Positions 9,934 to 17,247 of a stretch of DNA of 32,662 nt are shown here, in pieces. Made by a program: the position numbers and the translations under genes. Below the pieces are notes generated by a model. It worked only from the letters and a program-made list of their open reading frames with translations, made no database searches and was not told where the DNA came from. Positions within the stretch are counted from its first letter, which is position 1, and every line of letters starts with the position of its first letter. Location of the stretch: the NCBI GenBank assembly GCA_016219285.1, contig JACRNJ010000047.1:1-32662 (forward strand), given 5' to 3'. This DNA comes from Deltaproteobacteria bacterium (GTDB lineage Bacteria > Desulfobacterota > GWC2-55-46 > UBA9637).

Positions 9934-10290
9934 ATGCAGTCTATCCAAATTCTTGCTATCATCTTTAGCATAGGTGTTTTTGTAGGTATTGTAGACCTTA
10001 TAAGGCGCGGGATGCTTAAAGAGCAGTATGCCATCCTATGGTTGATATCCGCCGTCATTTTGTTGGTGCTTTCGGTGTGGAGAGGACTATTGGATAAGAT
10101 TGCCCGTGTTTTAGAAGTTGTATATCCGCCAGCCCTTCTCTTTCTTGTGGCTTTTGTATTCCTTCTCTTGATAGTGCTTCATTTTTCAGTTATTATATCA
10201 GATATCAGCGAGAAAAATAAGAAGATTAGCCAGGAGATTGCAATGCTTAAGACACGGCTTGAGGAAATGAGGAAAGGTGGAAAAAGGTGA
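9934..10290 (+). CDS. DUF2304 domain protein
   Basis: Small membrane protein next to a DPM1-like glycosyltransferase; LRRGMLKEQYAILWL-type motif. Confidence 0.7.
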   Translation: MQSIQILAIIFSIGVFVGIVDLIRRGMLKEQYAILWLISAVILLVLSVWRGLLDKIARVLEVVYPPALLFLVAFVFLLLIVLHFSVIISDISEKNKKISQEIAMLKTRLEEMRKGGKR

Positions 10291-10340
10291 ATCCGGTTAG
10301 AACTATAGTGAACGCATTAAATAAGTTGACATGGTATTAA

Positions 10341-10482
10341 GAAATCCTAAATCCTAATGTCTAATTTCTAATGAATGTCCAATGACTAAATTTCCAATGT
10401 TTTTTGACATTTGACATTTTATCCTTGACAGATATTCTTCCTGTCAAGGATTTATTAGAAATTAGGATTTAGAAATTAGAAA
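10341..10482. repeat. Large inverted heptanucleotide array with internal hairpin
   Basis: Left AATCCTA AATCCTA ATGTCTA ATTTCTA...; right TTAGAAA TTAGGAT TTAGAAA TTAGAAA; central ATCCTTGACAG...CTGTCAAGGAT. Confidence 0.8.
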
Positions 10483-10613
10483 TTTATTGTAGTATCTACT
10501 TATTATTTTTGTCGTTGACTATAATGGGGGCTACATTTATATTTCAATGGCTATAAAGGATAAGGGGACTTATTGTTAAACTACAGAAAACTCCCCAACA
10601 GGAGACTTAGAGG

Positions 10614-11903
10614 GTGAGCATAGAAAAGATATTTGAAAGCAGAAGATTTCATGTTGTGGCGGGTTTGCTGATTGCAATATCTGCATTTCTGGTATATTCC
10701 AATACCTTCAATGCCAGCTTCCACTTTGACGATACTACACAGATTGTGGAAAACTACAGCATAAAAAACTTAGGCAATTGGGTTGATATCATAAGAGGAC
10801 ATCGCGGCGTAGCAATGCTGACCTTTGCCATAAACTACGCCATAGGCGGGATGAATGTTGCAGGTTATCATATTGTAAACCTGGCCATACATATTATAAA
10901 CGGCATATTGGTTTATTTTCTGATTTTCTTTACACTTAATCGCATTGACATGGGGACAGATTTGAAATCTGTCCCCAGTAAAGCAAAAAAAATAGCCATC
11001 TATACAGCCATGCTTTTTGCTGTGCACCCTATACAGACACAGGCTGTAACCTACATTGTTCAGAGGATGGAAACACTTGCATCGATGTTTATGCTCATCG
11101 GTCTTTTATTGTTTATAAAAGGCGCAGATGTAACAACGAGGGCGCCTGCAAAGGTTCTGCTTTATGGCGCTGTGGCTATTTCATATGTATCAGGGTTTTA
11201 CTCTAAGGAGGTTGCCATCACACTTCCTGCCATTATATTCCTTTATGATTATTGTTTTTTTGCAAATGGCAGTGTGAGAAAACTTATACCGAGGCTGCCC
11301 ATATATATTATTCTTATTGCAATTTTTGTTTTTTTAGCTGCGCCAACATTCACCGGCCTTCAGGAGACGCCTGGTATCTCAACTGCTTCAGGCGCTTCAG
11401 CAGGCTTTAATGTTCAGAGCATAACACCAAAGGAATATCTGTTTACCCAGTTTAATGTGCTTATCTATTATATTACCCTTCTCTTTGTGCCTATAAATCA
11501 GAATCTGGATTATGACTTCCCTATATCAAAAGGGCTTTTTGAAGTTCCTATGGTAAAACAAGGAACCGTATTAAATTACCCTATTCCGCCAGCCTTTGTA
11601 TCCCTCATTGTCCTTATGGCAATTGTTGGATTTGCTTTATATCTTCTTCTCAAACGGACAACGGATAACGGTCACGGACAACGGTCTTTAATCGCCTTCT
11701 TTATATTGTGGTTTTTTATAATATTGTCTCCAACTTCCAGCTTTGTTCCTATAATAGATGTTATCTTTGAACACCGGCTCTATCTGCCATCGGTGGGCTT
11801 CTTTTTCCTATTCAGCCTAACCTTTGACCAGTTTTTTGAATATCTTGAAAGGAGGACTCCGAACTCAAAAGAGCAAGGTCTTCGAAGTGTCAAAGAGTCT
11901 TAG
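10614..11903 (+). CDS. TMTC/PMT-like multi-TM protein lacking a TPR domain
   Basis: NTFNASFHFDDTTQIVEN...MLTFAINYAIGGMNVAGYHIVNLAIHIING; GTG start; stop lies in a repeat. Confidence 0.7.
   Translation: MSIEKIFESRRFHVVAGLLIAISAFLVYSNTFNASFHFDDTTQIVENYSIKNLGNWVDIIRGHRGVAMLTFAINYAIGGMNVAGYHIVNLAIHIINGILVYFLIFFTLNRIDMGTDLKSVPSKAKKIAIYTAMLFAVHPIQTQAVTYIVQRMETLASMFMLIGLLLFIKGADVTTRAPAKVLLYGAVAISYVSGFYSKEVAITLPAIIFLYDYCFFANGSVRKLIPRLPIYIILIAIFVFLAAPTFTGLQETPGISTASGASAGFNVQSITPKEYLFTQFNVLIYYITLLFVPINQNLDYDFPISKGLFEVPMVKQGTVLNYPIPPAFVSLIVLMAIVGFALYLLLKRTTDNGHGQRSLIAFFILWFFIILSPTSSFVPIIDVIFEHRLYLPSVGFFFLFSLTFDQFFEYLERRTPNSKEQGLRSVKES
10951..10977. repeat. 27-bp near-perfect palindrome inside the TMTC-like CDS
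   Basis: TGGGGACAGATTT-G-AAATCTGTCCCCA, encoding MGTDLKSVPS. Confidence 0.8.
11653..11686. repeat. Heptanucleotide array inside CDS
   Basis: AACGGAC AACGGAT AACGGTC ACGGAC AACGGTC. Confidence 0.75.
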
Positions 11904-11978
11904 AGTCAAAGTTTTTATTCCGATGCTCTGACACTTTGCCACTATTAGCTTTGAGACTTGAGTTAGGTATAATAAAAT

Positions 11979-12593
11979 ATGCAGGCAAAAACGCCCCCGC
12001 TCAAATCGGATATTGAAGGAGCAACCCGTGTCCTGATTGCAGATGATAGTGCGGCAATCAGAAAATATCTTGCATCTCAGCTCGATGTAATGGGTTTTAA
12101 TATTGTCGCTATAGCAACTACAGGTGAAGAGGCAGTTGCCTTTTATGATGAATTTAAACCTGACCTTGTTATCATGGACATTAAAATGCCCAAAATGGAC
12201 GGGATTGAGGCAGCCAGGATTATCACTATCCGCCTGCCGGTTCCAATAATCCTTATAACTGGCCATTCCTCCGGCCCTCTGGTTGAGAGGGCGATAGAAA
12301 GCGGCGTGTTCGCCTATATTCTGAAGCCAATAACAAAGAAGGATCTCCTCCCTGCCATAAGGCTTGCCTTTGCCAGATTTAAGGAATTTACAGCGCTTAA
12401 GACAGAGGTTAGCGGTTTAAAAGATGCAATTGAGACAAGAAAGCTTGTTGAAAGGGCAAAGGGTATACTAATGAAGCGGCTGAATATTCCAGAAGATGAA
12501 GCCTTCAAGCTTCTCCAGAGTCAATCTCAGAAAGAAAATAAAAAGCTAAAAGATATAGCAGAAACTGTTATAACTGCAAGCAAGCTGATATAG
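11979..12593 (+). CDS. Response regulator with C-terminal ANTAR (RNA-binding) domain
   Basis: REC: VLIADDSAAIRKYLASQL...DLVIMDIKMPKMDGIEAA...LKPITKKDL; ANTAR: LVERAKGILMKRLNIPEDEAFKLLQSQSQKENKKLKDIAETVI. Confidence 0.9.
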   Translation: MQAKTPPLKSDIEGATRVLIADDSAAIRKYLASQLDVMGFNIVAIATTGEEAVAFYDEFKPDLVIMDIKMPKMDGIEAARIITIRLPVPIILITGHSSGPLVERAIESGVFAYILKPITKKDLLPAIRLAFARFKEFTALKTEVSGLKDAIETRKLVERAKGILMKRLNIPEDEAFKLLQSQSQKENKKLKDIAETVITASKLI

Positions 12594-12603
12594 CGGTATA
12601 TTT

Positions 12604-12632
12604 TTGACAAATCTGATTTAAGTTGCTACACT
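12604..12632 (+). promoter_or_regulatory. Sigma-70-type promoter for the FKBP gene
   Basis: TTGACA-17 nt-TACACT. Confidence 0.65.
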
Positions 12633-12682
12633 GTCGCCCGATAGTGGTTGCCTTTATACACCACTAAAAAAGGAGATGTAAG

Positions 12683-13399
12683 ATGAAGATACTATTGGCA
12701 GCGGCTTTAGGCATTGTGTTTTTGGCGGCTCAGGTAAATGCAGGCGACAACACAGTACTAAAGAATGAAAAAGACAAGATAAGCTATGGCATTGGGCTTA
12801 GTATTGGAAGCAATTTTAAAGGCCAGTCAGTGGATATCAATCCTGATGTCCTTCTAAGAGGTATAAAAGATGCCCTTTCCGGAAGTAAACCTTTAATGAC
12901 AGAGAAGGAGATTCAGGAGATCATGGCTGCCTTTCAAAAGGAAATGACAGCCAAGCAGGCTGAACGGATGAAAGTGCTTGCTGAAAAGAACAAGAAGGAT
13001 GGAGAGGCATTTCTTACGGAAAACAAGAAAAAAGATGGAGTGAAAACCACATCCAGCGGCTTGCAATACAAGATTATCAAGGCAGGCAGCGGCGCAAAGC
13101 CCAAGACAACAGATAGTGTGACAGTCAATTACCGCGGCACCTTAATAGACGGAAAAGAATTTGATAATTCTTATAAACGCGGGGAGCCTGCAACATTTTC
13201 TCTGAATGGTATTATCCCGGGGTGGGTAGAAGCGCTGCAGTTGATGCCAGTCGGCTCAAAATGGCAATTATTCTTGCCGCCCAGCCTTGCATACGGCGAA
13301 CGTGGCACAGGCAGAGAAATAGGCCCAAATACGGCGCTTATTTTTGAGATTGATCTGGTGTCAATTAATTCTGCAACAAAAAGTGAGTCCGGAAAGTAA
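12683..13399 (+). CDS. FKBP-type peptidyl-prolyl isomerase (Mip/FkpA-like)
   Basis: Signal peptide, N-terminal dimerisation domain, TTSSGLQYKIIKAGSGAKPKTTDSVTVNYRGTLIDGKEFDNSY. Confidence 0.93.
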   Translation: MKILLAAALGIVFLAAQVNAGDNTVLKNEKDKISYGIGLSIGSNFKGQSVDINPDVLLRGIKDALSGSKPLMTEKEIQEIMAAFQKEMTAKQAERMKVLAEKNKKDGEAFLTENKKKDGVKTTSSGLQYKIIKAGSGAKPKTTDSVTVNYRGTLIDGKEFDNSYKRGEPATFSLNGIIPGWVEALQLMPVGSKWQLFLPPSLAYGERGTGREIGPNTALIFEIDLVSINSATKSESGK

Positions 13400-13423
13400 G
13401 ACATCTGTAAACCATAAACCGTG

Positions 13424-13468
13424 TGGGTAGATTTTATGCTTAATCTCAATCTTTTTTAAATCTACCCA
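13424..13468. promoter_or_regulatory. Inverted repeat between the FKBP gene and cysS (terminator or regulatory hairpin)
   Basis: TGGGTAGATTT-23 nt-AAATCTACCCA, perfect 11-bp arms. Confidence 0.5.
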
Positions 13469-13483
13469 TGCGCACTATACCCC

Positions 13484-14920
13484 ATGCCTTTACTAATCTA
13501 TAATTCTCTCACCCGGCAAAAACAAGAATTTAAACCCATCAAAGCTGGCGAAGTTACCATGTATGTTTGTGGGCCTACTGTCTATGATCTGAGCCATATC
13601 GGTCATGCAAGAAGCGCTGTTGCCTTTGATGTGGTCTATCGCTATCTTAAATACAAAGGTTTTCGTGTCAAATACACAAGAAATTATACAGATATAGATG
13701 ACAAAATAATTAACAGGGCGAATAAAGATGGCGTGGCATGGAATGAAATCTCTGAAAGATATATAAAGGCATTTGATGAGGATATGGCTGCCCTTGGCGT
13801 GGAGCTTCCTAATTTCAGGCCGAAGGCAACAGAGACAATTCAGGAAATGATAGGTGTTATACAGGCATTGATTGATAAGGGCTTTGCATATGTGCTTGAC
13901 GGTGATGTTTATTATTCCGTCAGAAAATTCAACGGCTATGGCAAGCTATCCGGGAAAAACATAGAGGAGCTTGAGGCAGGGGCAAGGGTTGAGGTGGATG
14001 AGAGAAAAGAAGACCCATTGGATTTCGCCCTCTGGAAAAAAAGTAAACATGGCGAACCATGGTGGGATAGCCCCTGGGGCAGAGGCAGGCCTGGCTGGCA
14101 CATAGAATGCTCTGCCATGAGCCAGAAATTTTTGGGTGAGACAATAGACATCCACGGCGGAGGAAAAGATTTAATATTTCCGCACCATGAAAATGAGATA
14201 GCCCAGTCAGAAGGCGCTACTGGAAAGCCTTTTGTAAGATACTGGCTTCACAACGGGTTTGTGAATATTGAAAAGGAAAAGATGAGCAAGTCTCTTGGCA
14301 ATATCCTGGCCATAAGAGATGCGCTAAATAATTATTCTTTTGAAGCCGTGAGATTATTCCTTATTTCAAGCCACTATAGATCTCCTATAGATTACAGCCC
14401 GGATGCCTTAAGAGAGGCAGAGGTTGCCCTTGAAAGATATTACAGAACTTTAGAGAGAATGGAAAAAGACTGGCCTGATGTTGTGAATGCAAAGGTTAAT
14501 GAACAAAGAAAAAAACAACGGATGCAGCGCATAATCAATGCTATGGATGATGATTTCAATACCGCATATGCAGCAGGCTTTATCTTTGAAGAAGTTAATA
14601 CAGCCAATCGTTTGATGGATTCTGCTAAGACGCTTGGCACAAATGAGTTAGAAGAAGCCCTTCCTGTTATTAAAGCCATCTTCAAGGAAGCAGGTTCATT
14701 TCTCGGAGTTTTTCACAGAGGGCCGCAGGAATATTTTGCGGAAAAAAAGGGCAATCTTAAGGTATCGGAGGAGGAGATTGCCAGATTGGTGCTGGAAAGG
14801 AGTGAGGCAAAAAAGGACAAAGACTTTAAAAAAGCTGATGCGATAAGAAAGGAATTAGAGGAGAAGGGTGTTCTCCTTGAAGATACTCCAAAAGGAACGG
14901 TTTGGCGGATGAAGATATAG
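13484..14920 (+). CDS. cysS: Cysteinyl-tRNA synthetase
   Basis: MYVCGPTVYDLSHIGHARSAVAFDVVYRYL...MSKSLGN. Confidence 0.96.
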   Translation: MPLLIYNSLTRQKQEFKPIKAGEVTMYVCGPTVYDLSHIGHARSAVAFDVVYRYLKYKGFRVKYTRNYTDIDDKIINRANKDGVAWNEISERYIKAFDEDMAALGVELPNFRPKATETIQEMIGVIQALIDKGFAYVLDGDVYYSVRKFNGYGKLSGKNIEELEAGARVEVDERKEDPLDFALWKKSKHGEPWWDSPWGRGRPGWHIECSAMSQKFLGETIDIHGGGKDLIFPHHENEIAQSEGATGKPFVRYWLHNGFVNIEKEKMSKSLGNILAIRDALNNYSFEAVRLFLISSHYRSPIDYSPDALREAEVALERYYRTLERMEKDWPDVVNAKVNEQRKKQRMQRIINAMDDDFNTAYAAGFIFEEVNTANRLMDSAKTLGTNELEEALPVIKAIFKEAGSFLGVFHRGPQEYFAEKKGNLKVSEEEIARLVLERSEAKKDKDFKKADAIRKELEEKGVLLEDTPKGTVWRMKI

Positions 14921-14955
14921 TCTAAAAAATTTTCCTTGAAAAAACCTGTTGCAAT

Positions 14956-15088
14956 GGTAATGTCAATTCTTATGTGTAAATTCATTCAGAGGGTTATTCT
15001 CCCAGTTGACATTCAAATGATGAAAGACTGCAAATACAATCCTCTCCACGCTCTCCCTATTGGTAAACACCCCTGTAGGACGATAAAT
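14956..15088 (-). pseudogene. IS256-like transposase C-terminal remnant plus terminal repeat
   Basis: Reverse strand IYRPTGVFTNRESVERIVFAVFHHLNVNWENNPLNEFTHKN* followed by the terminal repeat at 14956-14986 shared with the element at 1-238. Confidence 0.6.
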
Positions 15089-15093
15089 CCGGC

Positions 15094-15297
15094 AAGGTTG
15101 TCCTGCTCACACCTACAGATACTGTAAAAGACAGGCTTGCAGCCTATTATCACTGGAACGACCCTCAGGCGCTGGAACAAGCCCTTATGGTTGCAAAAGA
15201 CCAAAAAGTAAATATAGCAGAGATAAAACGCTGGTCGGCAAAAGAAGGACATAAGGGAAAATGCAAGGTCTTTTTAGATAGGCGAAGTCTCTCATAA
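15094..15297 (+). pseudogene. Orphan C-terminal fragment of a conserved-looking protein (possibly nucleotidyltransferase/DUF6036-like)
   Basis: KVVLLTPTDTVKDRLAAYYHWNDPQALEQALMVAKDQKVNIAEIKRWSAKEGHKGKCKVFLDRRSLS*; no start or upstream domain. Confidence 0.35.
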
Positions 15298-15378
15298 ACC
15301 CATGCTGTTTTTTCAAATATCATTACAACGAAAAGGAACAGTGTGGCGAATCAAGGTGCATAATTTAAAAAATTTTCC

Positions 15379-15407
15379 TTGACATTCTACGCTAAGTAGA
15401 ATATATT
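15379..15407 (+). promoter_or_regulatory. blaI-M56 promoter with embedded operator
   Basis: TTGACA (15379-15384), 17-nt spacer, TATATT (15402-15407); the spacer is exactly TTCTAC-GCTAA-GTAGAA. Confidence 0.8.
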
Positions 15408-15413
15408 GGGACT

Positions 15414-15851
15414 ATGTTAACGGTATTGGCAAATAATTTTAGGCTAAAAAAGGCAGGGCTTGGCCGGGCGCTTGGCGACCTTGAGAAGAATATTATGGAT
15501 ATCCTTTGGTTTAGGGGAGAGGCTACCGGCAAAGAGATTTTTTCAGAGGTCAGGCAGTCAAGGGATATTGCCATTACAACGGTTCTTACGGTTCTTGAGA
15601 GGCTTGCCAAGAAGGGGATTGTAAGGAAGAGTAAGGGTGAAAGTGTTTATGTATATGTGCCGGTTTTTACCAAGACAGAGTTTACAGACATGGTTTCTCA
15701 AGAGGTAATGAAGGGTATTATGGATATATCTGCGAGTTCTGCCGTTGCATCACTGGTGGATATCCTTGCGGATACAGACCCGCATGAATTGGACAGGCTT
15801 TCCAAACTTATAGAAAAAAAGAAGAAGGAAATAAGGCAGAAGGCAGGATAA
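15414..15851 (+). CDS. BlaI/MecI/CopY-family winged-helix repressor
   Basis: LGDLEKNIMDILWFRGEATGKEIFSEVRQSRDIAITTVLTVLERLAKKGIVRKSKGESVYVYVPV. Confidence 0.92.
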   Translation: MLTVLANNFRLKKAGLGRALGDLEKNIMDILWFRGEATGKEIFSEVRQSRDIAITTVLTVLERLAKKGIVRKSKGESVYVYVPVFTKTEFTDMVSQEVMKGIMDISASSAVASLVDILADTDPHELDRLSKLIEKKKKEIRQKAG

Positions 15852-15855
15852 TGTA

Positions 15856-16788
15856 ATGATTTTATTTATACCAATCATTGTGGCATTGGCTTTGGCATGG
15901 CTTATCTATGCCTTTCCCCAGATGCTTGTATTTACAGCAGCCATGGCAGAATGGTGCCAGAGTCTCTTGCTTCAGTGCCTTGCATATTTATTGATTGTAA
16001 AAATATCTTTTCTGTGGCTGGGTTTTGGTATGGTGGCTGCTGCTTTTATGTATGCTTTTTTAAAGGCGGCCTTTATGCTAATGCGAACACAGAGGCAGAT
16101 TAAAAATCTTCCGCTGGCTGATTATGGCGATATCATGATTATCAGGGATGATAAGCTGAAAACAGCATTTACCCACGGCTTTTTTAATCCAAAGATCTAT
16201 ATATCCAGAGGCCTTATCAATTCTCTTGATAGTTCTGAATTTCAGGCAGTTTATCTGCATGAACTGCATCATAAAAATCGTAAAGACCCGCTAAGACTTT
16301 TTATCTTATCAATTTTAAGAGACGCATTTTTGTATATTCCAATAAGCAGATTTTTTGCAGAGTTTATTCATAGCAAGGCTGAGGCTGCGGCAGATGATGC
16401 GGTAGTTGCTCAGATGAAAGAGCCCCTAAGCCTTGCAGGCGCACTTTTGAAGATTGCAGGGCTTAACAAAGAAGTCAGAAGTCAGGAGTCAGGAGCCAGA
16501 ATTAATGTCATACTGCAACCTGCATCAATCAACGGATTTGGCTCTACAGAGGCAAGGATAAAAAGGCTTATTCAAGAGACAGAGGAGAGGGTCAACCTTC
16601 CTGCGATAAAGACAAGCATAGTAAGCATCTTGATATCAGGATTTTTGGCCATATCCCTCACCATGCCGTTCTATATATCTTTTCCAGCCATAGGGCAATG
16701 CGATACAAGCCACTGTGCTGTTCATATGAATAAACTGGGAAAAGATTGCCAGAGCCATTGCGAGACCTCTCAGAAGCACAACCACTAA
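15856..16788 (+). CDS. M56 (BlaR1-like) membrane metalloprotease with short Cys/His-rich C-terminal tail
   Basis: HELHH zinc motif in VYLHELHHKNRKDPLRLF; TM segments; tail QCDTSHCAVHMNKLGKDCQSHCETSQKHNH; no penicillin-binding domain. Confidence 0.88.
   Translation: MILFIPIIVALALAWLIYAFPQMLVFTAAMAEWCQSLLLQCLAYLLIVKISFLWLGFGMVAAAFMYAFLKAAFMLMRTQRQIKNLPLADYGDIMIIRDDKLKTAFTHGFFNPKIYISRGLINSLDSSEFQAVYLHELHHKNRKDPLRLFILSILRDAFLYIPISRFFAEFIHSKAEAAADDAVVAQMKEPLSLAGALLKIAGLNKEVRSQESGARINVILQPASINGFGSTEARIKRLIQETEERVNLPAIKTSIVSILISGFLAISLTMPFYISFPAIGQCDTSHCAVHMNKLGKDCQSHCETSQKHNH
16472..16499. repeat. Heptanucleotide array inside the M56 gene
   Basis: AAGTCAG AAGTCAG GAGTCAG GAGCCAG. Confidence 0.8.
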
Positions 16789-16806
16789 AAATTTTTTGGT
16801 GATATA

Positions 16807-16823
16807 TTCTACAGCATGTAGAA
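16807..16823. promoter_or_regulatory. Putative BlaI-type operator upstream of the metal efflux operon
   Basis: TTCTAC-AGCAT-GTAGAA, same half-sites and spacing as 15385-15401. Confidence 0.75.
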
Positions 16824-16842
16824 AAGAAGGGAAGGGTGAAAA

Positions 16843-17247
16843 ATGAAAATGATAAGAATCAGCGCAGTGTTTGGATTGGCGGTTGTTCTTGTGTTTTTCT
16901 GGATGCAGACAGCCTCTGCACAGATGGAACATAGGAGTGCCGGCGAAGCCAAGACAACAGACGGCATAAAGGCTGTATTAAAGGTTACTCCGTCTCAAAA
17001 CATGGTGGACTTGCTGTTGTATGATTTTAAAACCGGCAAGGCTATTACAGAGGCAAAGGTTGCTGTGAAGGTTAAAGGCCCTGACAACAAGGTTCAGGAA
17101 AAAGAGCTTCTTGGAATGCAAATGGGAGAGGAATTTTCCTTTATGAATAGGCTGGACACAGCAAAGAAAGGCAGCTATAGTTTTGCCATTGCTGTTGGGA
17201 TTGGAAAGAAGAATATCAAATTGAATTTTGTGTATGAGGTGAAGTGA
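16843..17247 (+). CDS. Small periplasmic FixH/YtkA-like protein, first gene of the efflux operon
   Basis: Signal peptide MKMIRISAVFGLAVVLVFFWMQTASA; beta-rich domain; overlaps the next gene (TGATG). Confidence 0.5.
   Translation: MKMIRISAVFGLAVVLVFFWMQTASAQMEHRSAGEAKTTDGIKAVLKVTPSQNMVDLLLYDFKTGKAITEAKVAVKVKGPDNKVQEKELLGMQMGEEFSFMNRLDTAKKGSYSFAIAVGIGKKNIKLNFVYEVK

Noticed and set aside
13400-13483. T-box riboswitch upstream of cysS
   Set aside because: The gap is only about 85 nt and I see no T-box consensus; only a simple 11-bp hairpin is present.
13929-14155. Three overlapping antisense ORFs inside cysS
   Set aside because: Shadow ORFs in a conserved cysS region.
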